Below are positions 1 through 8,389 of a stretch of DNA of 45,444 nt, piece after piece. Under the pieces are notes generated by a model. The model had not been told where the DNA came from. It ran no database searches and saw only the letters and a list, made by a program, of their open reading frames with translations. Within the stretch, counting starts at the first letter, position 1; every line of letters starts with the position of its first letter. A program made the position numbers and the translations under genes. The stretch comes from a bacterium (GTDB lineage Bacteria > Armatimonadota > Chthonomonadetes > Chthonomonadales > Chthonomonadaceae), in the NCBI GenBank assembly GCA_021777995.1, contig JAJYCW010000009.1, positions 1 through 45,444 of the forward strand, read 5' to 3'.

Positions 1-1584
1 GTTCAGCGGCTTCGTCAACGTAAACATCGTGACGAAAAGCCATTCGCAATGATGGTTCGTGACCTGGAGGCTGCGAAATCATTCTGTAACGTCTCTAACC
101 TGGAGGCTCGACTGTTGCAGGGGAGCGAAGGGCCCATTGTGCTGCTAGAGCGTCGTTTAGATGCAGCCGTTTCCGATCTTGTCGCACCGGCATCTGACAG
201 GTTAGGAGTGATGCTGCCGACCACTCCACTCCACTTACTGATTATGCACGATGCCAATGTGCCCCTTATTGCCACCAGCGGTAATCTCTCTGATGAGCCG
301 ATCTGTATTGATGAACGCGAAGCGTTGTGGCGCCTGCACGGGGTAGCAGATCTCTTTCTGGTGCACGACCGCCCCATACTTCGTTACGTTGACGACTCGG
401 TCGTCCAGATGGTGTTAGGGCGCGAGATGGTTATCCGGCGGTCACGCGGGTATGCACCACTGCCGCTGCCGTTGCCAACAAGCAGTAGTTCTACCCTGGC
501 GGTAGGGGCGCATCTTAAGAACACCATTACCGTCACCAGCGGTAACATGGCCTTTATCAGCCAGCACATTGGTGACCTTGAGACGCGCGCGGCGCTGGAT
601 GCCTTTTGCAGGACTACAGACGACATGCGCGAGCTGTTCGACGTTAAGCCCGAGGTAGCTGCCTGCGACCTGCATCCCGACTATATCTCTACCCGCTCTG
701 CCGAAAGCATGGGGCTTCCCATCCTTCGCGTGCAGCACCACCGCGCCCATGTACTGGCATGCATGTGTGAGAACCATCTCACCGAGGATGTGCTTGGAGT
801 GTCGTGGGACGGTACGGGATACGGCGACGATGGCGAGATTTGGGGCGGAGAGTTCTTTGCGGGCAATGACTATAGAATGAAACGTATCGCTCACTTCAGG
901 TCGTTCTCCCTCCCAGGAGTTGATGCGGCGGTGAGGATGCCTGCACGGACGGCGCTGGGGTTGCTGTACGAAATTCTTGGTGAGGAAGCGATGACGCAGC
1001 ACGACCTGCCGCCGCTGCACTGGTTTGCAAAGAATCAGCTCGCACTCCTACAGGCCGCCCTCTCCAAATCCATCAACTGCCCACGCACTACCAGTGCCGG
1101 TAGGTTGTTCGATGCTGTGGCTTCCCTCATCGGCCTGCGCCAACAGGTAAGTTTCGAGGCACAGGCGGCTGTGGAACTGGAGAAGTGCTGTGACGAGGCA
1201 GCGGCAGTGGATGGGTACCTTATGCCCCTGCGGCGCGGAGGACCTCCCTACGTAATTGACTGGGAGCCGATGCTGCGCGCGCTACTCATGGATTACCGCG
1301 CGGCAGTACCGTCGTCCATCATAGCAGCACGCTTTCATCGCGGCATGAGTGAGGCCGTCTTGCAGGTCGCCAAGTGTGTGGGTATGCGCAAAGTGGTACT
1401 CTCAGGAGGGTGCTTCGTGAACCGCAAGCTGCTTACACGTACCGTTGAACAGCTTCGCAGGGAAGGCTATGAGGTTTTTTGGCCGCAGCGCGTGCCGCCC
1501 GGCGACGGCGGAATCAGCTTCGGACAGGCTGTGGCTGCAGCACAGCAAAGGAGTGAAGGGAATGTGCCTGGCTATTCCCGGTAA
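1..1584 (+). CDS. hypF: Carbamoyltransferase HypF (5'-truncated by window edge)
   Basis: HypF makes the cyanide ligand precursor for [NiFe]-hydrogenase: it carbamoylates the C-terminal Cys of HypE using carbamoyl phosphate and ATP. The reading frame is open from base 1, giving 527 residues, and begins inside the YrdC-like domain (RQRKHRDEKPFAMMV is typical of HypF), so the acylphosphatase domain and zinc fingers lie upstream. The remainder of the YrdC domain ends near residue 170. The Kae1-like carbamoyltransferase domain follows, with HHRAHVLACM, GVSWDGTGYGDDGEIWGGEF, SAGRLFDAVASL and VVLSGGCFVNRKLL. The end overlaps hypC by 23 bp, indicating translational coupling. The first internal ATG (49) is not the true start. 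Identity is secure from the motifs and from hypCDEAB following directly. Confidence 0.96.
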   Translation, partial: VQRLRQRKHRDEKPFAMMVRDLEAAKSFCNVSNLEARLLQGSEGPIVLLERRLDAAVSDLVAPASDRLGVMLPTTPLHLLIMHDANVPLIATSGNLSDEPICIDEREALWRLHGVADLFLVHDRPILRYVDDSVVQMVLGREMVIRRSRGYAPLPLPLPTSSSSTLAVGAHLKNTITVTSGNMAFISQHIGDLETRAALDAFCRTTDDMRELFDVKPEVAACDLHPDYISTRSAESMGLPILRVQHHRAHVLACMCENHLTEDVLGVSWDGTGYGDDGEIWGGEFFAGNDYRMKRIAHFRSFSLPGVDAAVRMPARTALGLLYEILGEEAMTQHDLPPLHWFAKNQLALLQAALSKSINCPRTTSAGRLFDAVASLIGLRQQVSFEAQAAVELEKCCDEAAAVDGYLMPLRRGGPPYVIDWEPMLRALLMDYRAAVPSSIIAARFHRGMSEAVLQVAKCVGMRKVVLSGGCFVNRKLLTRTVEQLRREGYEVFWPQRVPPGDGGISFGQAVAAAQQRSEGNVPGYSR

Positions 1585-1825
1585 AATCGTGAACATTGAT
1601 GTGAAGAATGCCTGGAACCGTAGTGGAGTCGTAGACTTTGGCGGAGTTACCCGGGACGTAAATCTCACCTGTGTCCCTGAGGCGATGCCTGGCGACTACG
1701 TACTGGTACATGTGGGTATGGCAATTAGCTCGATAGACGCTGAAGAGGCGCAGCAGGTGTTCGCATACCTGCGAGAAATTGGCGAACTGGCAGAGCTTGA
1801 ACCCGTGCAGGAGCCAGAGCAATGA
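1562..1825 (+). CDS. hypC: Hydrogenase maturation chaperone HypC
   Basis: HypC/HupF-family chaperone of 87 residues that holds iron together with HypD and delivers the Fe(CN)2CO unit to the hydrogenase large subunit. The N-terminus [10 protein letters not shown] contains the essential Cys2 exposed after Met removal, which fixes the start at the ATG at 1562 inside the 3' end of hypF. An AAGGAG-type ribosome site lies 9-14 bp upstream. A longer in-frame extension would bury the conserved MCLAIPG terminus, so I reject it. [28 protein letters not shown] is the expected OB-fold core (positions about 24-52). The stop overlaps the hypD start by 4 bp (ATGA). Length and motifs match the family. Confidence 0.95.
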   Translation: MCLAIPGKIVNIDVKNAWNRSGVVDFGGVTRDVNLTCVPEAMPGDYVLVHVGMAISSIDAEEAQQVFAYLREIGELAELEPVQEPEQ

Positions 1826-2922
1826 AGTTTATGGATGAGTATCGCGACCCGGAGGCGGTTCAAAAGCTCTCTGAGGCAATCCATTCAACGGTTACAAAGC
1901 CGTGGACGCTCATGGAGATCTGCGGGGGCCAAACCCATGCAATTGTGCGGTTTGGGCTGGATGAGCTGTTGCCTTCCCAGGTCACATTGCTGCATGGACC
2001 GGGCTGTCCCGTGTGCGTTACACCTGTTGAAAAGATTGATCGTGCGGTTGCCATCTCTCGAATGCCCGACGTGATCTTCTGTTCCTTTGGAGACATGCTA
2101 CGCGTTCCCGGTACAACCGGCGACCTGCTGCAGGCCCGTGCACAGGGCGCCGATGTGCGGGTTGTCTATTCGCCCACCGATGCCGTGCGAATTGCACAGG
2201 AGAATCCTGCAAGGGAGGTTGTCTTCTTTGCTGTCGGTTTTGAAACCACTGCACCTGCAAACGCCATGGCCGTTATCACTGCCTATCGCGAAGAGGTTCC
2301 CAACTTCTCCATGCTCGTATCCCATGTGCTGGTACCTCCCGCAATGGAGGCGATTCTCTCGTCGCCGCAGTGCCGCGTGCAAGGCTTCCTTGCCGCCGGG
2401 CATGTCTGCGCTATTATGGGCACGAGCGAATACCATCCTATAGCCGAGCGATTCCGTATCCCGGTGGTGGTTACCGGCTTTGAGCCTATCGACCTGCTGC
2501 ATGGCATCTACATGTGCGTAAAGCAGCTGGAAGAGGGGCGGTTTGAAGTGGAGAACGCGTACGTGCGTGCTGTGAAAGAGGATGGCAACGTACCCGCGCA
2601 GCAGCTGGTGGCGGATGTGTTTGAGGTAACCACCCGCACCTGGCGAGGAGTTGGTGAGCTTCCATTTAGCGGCCTGTGCCTGCGTGCCGAATACCAGCAG
2701 TTTGACGCAGAAGTGCGGTTTGATGTAGGCGATACCGTCGCCGAAGAAGACTCGGAATGCCGCAGCGGCCTTGTGTTGCAGGGCCTGTTGAACCCACCAG
2801 ATTGTCCGGCCTTCGGTAAACGGTGTACCCCGGAGCATCCGCTGGGGGCCACTATGGTATCCAGTGAAGGGGCATGCGCCGCTTACTATCGCTATCGACG
2901 TTATGCCCGGGAGGCTAGGTAG
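1822..2922 (+). CDS. hypD: Hydrogenase maturation factor HypD (Fe-S scaffold)
   Basis: HypD, 366 residues, is the [4Fe-4S] scaffold on which the Fe(CN)2CO moiety of [NiFe]-hydrogenase is assembled with HypC and HypE. Visible signatures: [16 protein letters not shown] and [13 protein letters not shown] near residues 31-75, FGDMLRVPG near 90, VGFETTAP near 141, and [12 protein letters not shown] near 220. The cysteine-rich C-terminus ([25 protein letters not shown]) supplies the cluster ligands. It overlaps hypC by 4 bp and its TAG stop abuts the hypE ATG with no spacer, so it sits within one operon. Length is normal and no key motif is missing. Confidence 0.96.
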   Translation: MKFMDEYRDPEAVQKLSEAIHSTVTKPWTLMEICGGQTHAIVRFGLDELLPSQVTLLHGPGCPVCVTPVEKIDRAVAISRMPDVIFCSFGDMLRVPGTTGDLLQARAQGADVRVVYSPTDAVRIAQENPAREVVFFAVGFETTAPANAMAVITAYREEVPNFSMLVSHVLVPPAMEAILSSPQCRVQGFLAAGHVCAIMGTSEYHPIAERFRIPVVVTGFEPIDLLHGIYMCVKQLEEGRFEVENAYVRAVKEDGNVPAQQLVADVFEVTTRTWRGVGELPFSGLCLRAEYQQFDAEVRFDVGDTVAEEDSECRSGLVLQGLLNPPDCPAFGKRCTPEHPLGATMVSSEGACAAYYRYRRYAREAR

Positions 2923-3981
2923 ATGAAACCAGACATGCTGCAAGGGTGCCCTGTTCCTCCGTACGCACCGGACACTGTGGTCCAGATGGCACACGGTGGC
3001 GGGGGACGTAAGATGCAGCGCCTCATTGACGAGGTGTTCACCAGTTCGTGGGCCAACCCGGCGCTGCTAACACGCCACGATTCTGCCCTGCTCTCACTGC
3101 CCGCCACCTGCGACCGCATTGCCATGACTACCGACTCGTACGTGGTGCACCCACTCTTCTTCTCAGGGGGAAGCATTGCAAGCCTGGCGGTCAATGGTAC
3201 GGTAAATGATCTTGCAATGGGGGGTGCCCGGCCGCTCTGGCTTAGCGCAGGCTTTATTTTGGAAGAGGGTACCGAAATAAGTACCCTGCACCGCATAGCC
3301 GCAGAGATGCAGGAGTGCGCGGCGCGTGCGGGGGTGGCCATCGTCACAGGCGACACCAAAGTGGTAGAGCGCGGCCATGGCGACTCGGTCTTTGTAAATA
3401 CCACCGGCGTAGGTGTGCTAGAGCACGCGTCTGTTATAGGGCCGTCGATGGTAGAACCTGGCGATGCTGTCATCGTTTCGGGGGACCTGGGCAGGCATGG
3501 TATTGCGATCATGGCGGCGCGTGAGGGATTGGTTGATGCGTGTGATGTGGTGAGCGACTGTGCACCTGTTGCCGCACCCGTGATGGATCTTCTGGCTGCC
3601 GGCCTGGACATCCACTGCATGCGTGACCTTACGCGCGGCGGGCTGGCGAGCGCTATGGTTGAGATTGCAGAACAGGCTGGCGTGCAGATCCAGCTTGAGG
3701 AGGCGAAACTGCAGGTGACAGAGGCTGTACGTGCTACGTGCGAGCTGCTGGGCTTCGATCCACTTTTTGTAGCCAACGAGGGCCGATTTATTGTTATCCT
3801 GCCCGCCTCCCAGGCGAATACAGCGCAGCACATTCTCGCCTCGCATCATGTAAGCATGGGAGCATCGGTTGCAGGTACTGTCACCAGTAAGGGACCCGGA
3901 CGTGTTTCACTGTTGGGTCGCTTTGGTACCGAACGGATAGTGGATATGCTTAGCGGTGAGCAGCTGCCCCGCATATGCTAA
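2923..3981 (+). CDS. hypE: Hydrogenase maturation factor HypE (thiocarbamate dehydratase)
   Basis: HypE, 352 residues, belongs to the PurM/AIR synthase-like family. It dehydrates the carbamoyl group placed on its C-terminal Cys by HypF, giving the thiocyanate that supplies CN ligands. The sequence has the glycine-rich start VQMAHGGGGRKMQRLI, the DSYVVHPLFFSGG and GTVNDLAMGGARP nucleotide-binding stretches, and DLTRGGLASAMVEIA. It ends LPRIC, the expected C-terminal Pro-Arg-Ile-Cys on which chemistry occurs. The start immediately follows the hypD stop, and hypA follows after 15 bp. Everything visible is canonical. Confidence 0.97.
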   Translation: MKPDMLQGCPVPPYAPDTVVQMAHGGGGRKMQRLIDEVFTSSWANPALLTRHDSALLSLPATCDRIAMTTDSYVVHPLFFSGGSIASLAVNGTVNDLAMGGARPLWLSAGFILEEGTEISTLHRIAAEMQECAARAGVAIVTGDTKVVERGHGDSVFVNTTGVGVLEHASVIGPSMVEPGDAVIVSGDLGRHGIAIMAAREGLVDACDVVSDCAPVAAPVMDLLAAGLDIHCMRDLTRGGLASAMVEIAEQAGVQIQLEEAKLQVTEAVRATCELLGFDPLFVANEGRFIVILPASQANTAQHILASHHVSMGASVAGTVTSKGPGRVSLLGRFGTERIVDMLSGEQLPRIC

Positions 3982-3996
3982 ACGGAGATTGTCACG

Positions 3997-4368
3997 ATGC
4001 ATGAGGCCTCTATTGTTGAGGAGATGCTGGAGATTGCAGACAGGGAGGTGATACTGCAGGGCGCGCAACGAATCAACCGTATCTCCCTGCAGATAGGTGT
4101 GCTTTCTGGAGTAGTGCCCGAGGCGCTGCAGTTTGCATTTGGCAGCCTCAGCATGGGGACTCTGGCGGAGGGAGCGGTACTGGATATTGTGCGCGTACCG
4201 CTGACTTTGCGATGTGACAGATGCGAGGGCCAGTGGGTTGGCGAGCACCCGGGCGATCTGTGCCCCGTATGCGGCGCGGAACTGCCCTCGATCGTGGCGG
4301 GTCAGGAGCTAAAGCTGCTGGAACTCGACCTGGAGCTTATGGAGACTCCTCATGAGTGCGACACATAA
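3997..4368 (+). CDS. hypA: Hydrogenase nickel incorporation protein HypA
   Basis: HypA, 123 residues, binds nickel at its N-terminus and zinc in a C-terminal domain, and passes nickel to the hydrogenase large subunit with HypB. The N-terminal MHE is present; its His2 is the nickel ligand, which fixes the start. The zinc site is the pair CDRC and CPVC (about residues 72-75 and 90-93). The ribosome site ACGGAG lies about 12 bp upstream. The 3' end overlaps hypB by 17 bp, consistent with the functional pairing of HypA and HypB. Length is usual for the family. Confidence 0.95.
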   Translation: MHEASIVEEMLEIADREVILQGAQRINRISLQIGVLSGVVPEALQFAFGSLSMGTLAEGAVLDIVRVPLTLRCDRCEGQWVGEHPGDLCPVCGAELPSIVAGQELKLLELDLELMETPHECDT

Positions 4369-5029
4369 GGTTGTGGTGGTGGGGGACGCTATACTAGGCC
4401 GCAATGAGTCGATCGCCGCAGAAACGCGTCGCAGGCTGGAAGCGGCTGGCGTCTTCGCGGTCAATCTGTTGTCCTCCCCCGGAGCCGGCAAGACTGCGTT
4501 ACTGGAGCGCACGCTTACAGACTGCGCTAGTCAGCTTTCTATGGCGGTGATCGTGGGTGACTTGCAGACCGATAACGATGCCGTGCGACTCAACCGGTGC
4601 GGATCGCGCGTGGTGCAGATCGTGACCGGAGAGGTGTGCCACCTCGACGCCTCGATGGCGGCAAACGGTATTGAGGCCGTGGGGCTCCATGACCTTGAGG
4701 TGCTGTTTATAGAGAACGTGGGCAACCTCGTTTGTCCAGCCGCGTTTGATCTTGGCGAGGCTGCCAGGGTTGCGCTGCTCTCGGTAACCGAAGGCGAAGA
4801 CAAGCCGCTAAAATACCCAGCAGCGTTCGCCGGGGCACAACTCGTGCTCATCACCAAGGTGGATATCGCGCCGGTACTGGGCGTGGATATGGCGCTGATG
4901 CATGACAACATCCGCAAGGTGGCCCCGCGTGCCCAGGCGCTGGAAGTATCCTCCCGCAGCGGTGAGGGAATGCACGCGTGGTACGCCTGGCTAAAGGGCC
5001 ACGTGGAGGGGTGCGCCGTGCGGCCTTAG
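4352..5029 (+). CDS. hypB: Hydrogenase nickel incorporation GTPase HypB
   Basis: HypB, 225 residues, is the SIMIBI-class GTPase that drives nickel insertion with HypA. The P-loop is SSPGAGKT (about residues 41-48). GDLQTDND, the metal-site segment TGEVCHLDAS (Cys-His at the dimer interface), IENVGNLVCPAAFDLGE and the base-specificity motif TKVD are all present. The N-terminus is short: it lacks both the CxxCGC high-affinity nickel motif of E. coli and a His-rich storage tract. It therefore looks like the minimal regulatory type without metal storage. It is the last gene of the hyp operon and faces a convergent dehydrogenase gene. Confidence 0.95.
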   Translation: MSATHKVVVVGDAILGRNESIAAETRRRLEAAGVFAVNLLSSPGAGKTALLERTLTDCASQLSMAVIVGDLQTDNDAVRLNRCGSRVVQIVTGEVCHLDASMAANGIEAVGLHDLEVLFIENVGNLVCPAAFDLGEAARVALLSVTEGEDKPLKYPAAFAGAQLVLITKVDIAPVLGVDMALMHDNIRKVAPRAQALEVSSRSGEGMHAWYAWLKGHVEGCAVRP

Positions 5030-5053
5030 CGTGACGCTTGTGCGAAGCGGGGC

Positions 5054-5095
5054 GCACGGGGTTAAAACCCCGTGCGGGTTGCGCATCTGGTGCGC
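5054..5095. terminator. Tandem hairpins between convergent hypB and SDR genes
   Basis: A near-perfect palindrome at 5054-5075 (GCACGGGGTT/AACCCCGTGC, 10-bp arms, 2-nt centre) is followed by a second hairpin at 5081-5095 (GCGCA/TGCGC, 5-nt loop). They fill the 86-bp gap between two convergent genes, the place for a bidirectional terminator. Neither has a convincing T-tract, so factor-independent termination is inferred, not shown. Confidence 0.45.
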
Positions 5096-5115
5096 TGCCT
5101 AAGCGTACCGCTGGG

Positions 5116-5952
5116 TTAGGCCGTGCCTTGTGCGGCATCAGCCACTTCTGCCCACTCCTCCCACAGCGCCAGCCTTTGGGCGTATGCTTCACGGGTTCGA
5201 GCCAGGTTTCTGTTACCCAGGAACAGTCGGAGTGGTGGATTTGGCGTATCGACAACGGCGAAGATCGCGTTAGGCGTCGCCATTGGGTTGCCGCGCTCGA
5301 CGCTCTGTAGGTGCGCCATCACTTCGGCTCGCAGGGGATTATAGATCTCCATCTCCGCTGCCTGCCGTCGGGATGCTGCGCTGCCGAATTCTGTGGCATA
5401 CGCGCCGGGCTCGATAATGGTTACCTTAATACCAAATGGTTTAATCTCGGTTGCAAGGCTCTCGTGAATGGCCTCAAATGCCCACTTGGATGAGCAGTAG
5501 TACCCCACGAACGGAAGAGTGATGTGCCCGAGGCCGCTGGAGATGCCCAGGATGTGTCCACCGCCCTGGGCGCGCAGTTTGGGCAGGGCAGCCTTGATCA
5601 CCGAAAGCGTACCAATGATGTTAGTTTCATACTGTGCGCGCACTTCCTCTGGTTCGGCCTCTTCAATGGTTCCGGCAAGCGCGTAGCCTGCGTTGTTCAT
5701 GACCACATCGAGCCGCCCAAAATGTGCGTGTGCCTGATCAATTGCTGTCTTCACCTGCTCGGCATTGGTGACATCCAGGGGAAGGGTAAGCACGTTGTCA
5801 CCATATTTTTCTACCAGGTCTGCCAGGGTTTCTACATTGCGGGCAGTTGCGGCAACTTTGTCACCACGCTGCAGCGCTGCTTCCGTCCACACACGCCCAA
5901 ATCCGCGGGACGCGCCTGTAATAAACCAAACCTTAGGAGTTGTTGAAGTCAT
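5116..5952 (-). CDS. Short-chain dehydrogenase/reductase (SDR family oxidoreductase)
   Basis: Classical SDR of 278 residues, predicted cytosolic NAD(P)-dependent oxidoreductase. The cofactor motif is TGASRGFG near residue 12, followed by NNAG near 87 and the catalytic Ser plus YxxxK (YCSSK) near 138-156. The adjacent PGAYATEF resembles the PG motif after the active site. I use the ATG at 5952, which has AAAGG 7 nt upstream; an in-frame TTG at 5970 lacks a site. The substrate cannot be read from sequence. It is divergent from a TetR gene and its promoter overlaps two dyads, so repression by that TetR is the natural inference. Confidence 0.9.
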   Translation of the reverse strand: MTSTTPKVWFITGASRGFGRVWTEAALQRGDKVAATARNVETLADLVEKYGDNVLTLPLDVTNAEQVKTAIDQAHAHFGRLDVVMNNAGYALAGTIEEAEPEEVRAQYETNIIGTLSVIKAALPKLRAQGGGHILGISSGLGHITLPFVGYYCSSKWAFEAIHESLATEIKPFGIKVTIIEPGAYATEFGSAASRRQAAEMEIYNPLRAEVMAHLQSVERGNPMATPNAIFAVVDTPNPPLRLFLGNRNLARTREAYAQRLALWEEWAEVADAAQGTA

Positions 5953-6013
5953 AACCGTGCCTTTCGTCAATCTGCGCAGCGTACTTTGCCGCGACTAGGG
6001 TAAACTACATTAA

Positions 6014-6052
6014 ACGGAACACCGTACCGTATTATACGGAACAATGTTCCGT
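6014..6052. promoter_or_regulatory. Probable TetR operator: two 17-bp dyads 22 bp apart
   Basis: 6036-6052 reads ACGGAACA-A-TGTTCCGT, a perfect 8+1+8 palindrome. 6014-6030 is a second copy of the same half-site pattern (ACGGAACA-C-CGTACCGT, 6 of 8 positions symmetric). The centres are 22 bp apart, about two helical turns, as expected for two regulator dimers. The element sits in the divergent tetR/SDR intergenic region. Confidence 0.75.
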
Positions 6053-6060
6053 TTTGTCAA
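6031..6060 (-). promoter_or_regulatory. Sigma-70 promoter of the SDR gene
   Basis: On the minus strand TTGACA (6060-6055) is separated by 18 bp from TATAAT (6036-6031). Both hexamers are perfect consensus. The start of transcription is expected near 6024, about 70 nt before the SDR ATG. A perfect 17-bp dyad lies across the spacer and -10 edge, and a second imperfect one lies just downstream, so occupancy should block RNA polymerase. Confidence 0.8.
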
Positions 6061-6073
6061 CAGGAGTTCTGTT

Positions 6074-6694
6074 TTGGGGCAACAAGACGAAGATATGCCG
6101 TCCATGCGGTCTTCGGATGGCAGCGCAACGCGTTCCGTGCGATCGGATGCAAAGCGGAATACGGATGCGCTTCTTGAGGCTGCGATGGAGGTCTTTGCGA
6201 CCAGGGGCGTGGATGCGCCTGTACGGGAGATTGCACAGAAAGCAGGCGTGGGGATTGGGACGGTCTACCGTCATTTCCCGCAACGAGCAGACCTTATCGC
6301 CGCTGTATTCCGGCGGGAGGTAGATGCCTGTGCAGATGCAGCCGCAGCTTTGAGCGCCTCTTACGGGCCGGCGGATGCGCTGGCAGCCTGGCTGCTGCGC
6401 TACACAGACTTCATCGCGGCAAAACGTGGCCTTGCGCCTGCCTTGCACTCCGGCGATCCTGCCTATGTGTCTCTACATTCTTATTTCAAGGAGAAGCTGC
6501 TGCCCGTTTTGCGGGGCCTGCTGGATGCGGCCATAGAAGCTGGGGAGGTGAGAGACGACATTGAGTCGATGGAGCTTCTATCCGCGGTGGCGAACCTCTG
6601 TATTTCTGCGGGTAAGGCGGACGGTGCAGTTGCCCGACGCATGGTAAGCCTGGTGGTTGATGGCTTGCGGTACGGAGCCACGGATAAGAGCTAA
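6074..6694 (+). CDS. TetR-family transcriptional regulator
   Basis: TetR/AcrR-type repressor of about 206 residues. The N-terminal helix-turn-helix is recognisable: ALLEAAMEVFATRG, then VREIAQKAGVGIGTVYRHFPQRADLIAAVF. The C-terminal ligand-binding domain is helical and carries a DAALAA-type TetR_C pattern. Start choice: AGGAG at 6062-6066 lies 7 nt before a TTG at 6074. The upstream ATG at 6044 falls inside the perfect operator palindrome and is unlikely; ATGs at 6095 and 6104 are alternatives. It is transcribed away from the SDR gene and probably represses both it and itself through the shared dyads. The inducer is unknown. Confidence 0.88.
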   Translation: MGQQDEDMPSMRSSDGSATRSVRSDAKRNTDALLEAAMEVFATRGVDAPVREIAQKAGVGIGTVYRHFPQRADLIAAVFRREVDACADAAAALSASYGPADALAAWLLRYTDFIAAKRGLAPALHSGDPAYVSLHSYFKEKLLPVLRGLLDAAIEAGEVRDDIESMELLSAVANLCISAGKADGAVARRMVSLVVDGLRYGATDKS

Positions 6695-6952
6695 TGGCTG
6701 CGGGTTGAGATCGCTAAAGCCGCAGGGAGTTTCGTAAATCTCCACTTGAAAGGCGAACACGCCCACATTGGGTCGGGATTTATGCTTTCCACGCCATCCA
6801 GATTTGCAATGGTAACATTATTTGTGCGGTAAAATGTTTGAGCATGCGCATTTCGTGCGTTTGCAAAGAGCAATATAGAACAGGTGCATTGCACGTCGGT
6901 AGCGGAAAATGGCTGCCTTCAGGTAGTGCGCTACGGGAGGTGACTCCGCCCA

Positions 6953-8389
6953 ATGAAACTTCGTTGGCGTTCATTCACGATTTTATCGACTGTATTGGCC
7001 TGTTACGGGGGAGCAGCCGCTGCACAAAACACCCCGGCACCCATATCCGGCACCATCGACGCTGCGCACCCTTGGCAGCGGTTCGAGGGCTGGGGAACTT
7101 CACTCGCCTGGTGGGCCCACGTTGTGGGTGGGTATCCTGCAGGGGTGCGTCAGAAGCTGGTAGACATGTTTTTCAACCAGAAAACGGGTTTGGGGCTTAC
7201 GGTGGTCCGTTATAATATTGGCGGTGGAGAGAACCCCAAATATATGCCTCCTAACCACGAGTTTCTCACATACCGAACAGCAGTTCCCGGTTACGAACCC
7301 ACTCCCGGCGTTTGGAACTGGAATGCTGACAAGGGCCAGCGCACTATACTCGCTATGGCGATGAAGGAGGGGGCCGACCATCTGCAGGCGTTTTCCAACT
7401 CGCCGCCCTGGTGGATGACGGTATCTGGAAGCGTAACGGGAGGCAAGGGCGGCGCGGACAATCTTGCTCCTGGCAAGATAGACACGTTTACGGCCTACCT
7501 CGCTGCAGTATTGAAGCACTTTCAGGATACCTGGCACATCACCTTTCCCACAGTAGAGCCATTAAACGAGCCGCTTCTAGGGTGGGCCTTCGGAAACGGC
7601 CAGGAGGGCTGCCACGTGGACAGCGCGGAGCAAAATCTCGTGATCACCTCCATGGGCAAAGCGCTGCAGGCAGCGGGTGTTACAGGCACGCACGTAGCAG
7701 CCTCGGACGAGACCTCCATTACGTTTGCGCTCAAGACCTTCCCTTTTTACGACGCAACTTCGCTTGGCTATATGACACAGGTGGATACGCACAGTTATTG
7801 GGGAACGGGGCGCGCGAAACTGCGTGCATTGGCTAAACAAGCCGGTAAAACATTGTGGTTATCGGAGTATGGCGATGGTGACGGCTCTGGAATCCCCATG
7901 TCGATGCGTATACTGCAGGATATGCGCAATCTCAGGCCAAATGCGTGGGTCTACTGGCAGACGATGGATAGCGCAGGTGGTTGGGGATTTGTATGGTCTG
8001 CGCTCGACAGCAGGACCGATACTACCTACCGAGTGAACCAGAAGTACTACGTGATGGCGAACTACAGCCGGTTCATCCGGCCTGGCAGCCAGATCATTGC
8101 AGACGATGATGCACATTCGCTCGCGGCAGTCGACCCGCAGCGGCGACACGTGATAGTGGTAGCAACAAACCCATTGCAGCAGCCCCAGCAGGTGAACTAC
8201 GACCTTACGGGTATATCGAGCGTGGGGCGTACAGCGCGAGTGTGGCAGACATGTACAGGGGAGCAGCTGAAATCGTTAAAGGGAGTGCCAGTGATTAACG
8301 GGAAATTCGCCGCTACACTGCCACCAATGTCCGTTACAACGTTCGTGGTCGATGCACAGATGCCTACTCCATTGTCGAGCGGGCGCTGA
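6953..8389 (+). CDS. Secreted glycoside hydrolase family 30 protein (endo-beta-1,6-galactanase-like)
   Basis: 478 residues with a signal peptide (MKLRWRS, a hydrophobic stretch to about residue 20, AAAAQ). It is a retaining GH30 enzyme. HPWQRFEGWGTSLAWWAHV, VVRYNIGGGENP and FSNSPPWWMT are typical of the GH30 barrel. The acid/base Glu is in VEPLNEP (E206) and the nucleophile Glu in LWLSEYGDGDG (E305). A beta-sandwich side domain occupies about 385-470. The overall pattern resembles GH30 endo-beta-1,6-galactanases, but specificity is inferred only. GGGAGGTGA lies 9 nt before the start. Its last 26 bp overlap the convergent prmC 3' end. Confidence 0.85.
   Translation: MKLRWRSFTILSTVLACYGGAAAAQNTPAPISGTIDAAHPWQRFEGWGTSLAWWAHVVGGYPAGVRQKLVDMFFNQKTGLGLTVVRYNIGGGENPKYMPPNHEFLTYRTAVPGYEPTPGVWNWNADKGQRTILAMAMKEGADHLQAFSNSPPWWMTVSGSVTGGKGGADNLAPGKIDTFTAYLAAVLKHFQDTWHITFPTVEPLNEPLLGWAFGNGQEGCHVDSAEQNLVITSMGKALQAAGVTGTHVAASDETSITFALKTFPFYDATSLGYMTQVDTHSYWGTGRAKLRALAKQAGKTLWLSEYGDGDGSGIPMSMRILQDMRNLRPNAWVYWQTMDSAGGWGFVWSALDSRTDTTYRVNQKYYVMANYSRFIRPGSQIIADDDAHSLAAVDPQRRHVIVVATNPLQQPQQVNYDLTGISSVGRTARVWQTCTGEQLKSLKGVPVINGKFAATLPPMSVTTFVVDAQMPTPLSSGR

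Noticed and set aside
2098-2994. 298-codon open frame antisense to hypD
   Set aside because: It is the shadow of a conserved gene in a GC-biased region, its translation has no recognisable fold, and it spans the hypD/hypE junction.
2901-3833. 310-codon open frame antisense to hypE
   Set aside because: The Ser/Arg/Thr-rich low-complexity translation is typical of an antisense shadow; hypE on the other strand has all its family motifs.
5054-5075. Palindrome as a repetitive extragenic element
   Set aside because: I found no second copy in this window; its position between convergent genes fits a terminator better.
6044-6073. ATG at 6044 as the TetR start
   Set aside because: It lies within the perfect operator palindrome and lacks a ribosome site, whereas the TTG at 6074 has AGGAG 7 nt upstream.
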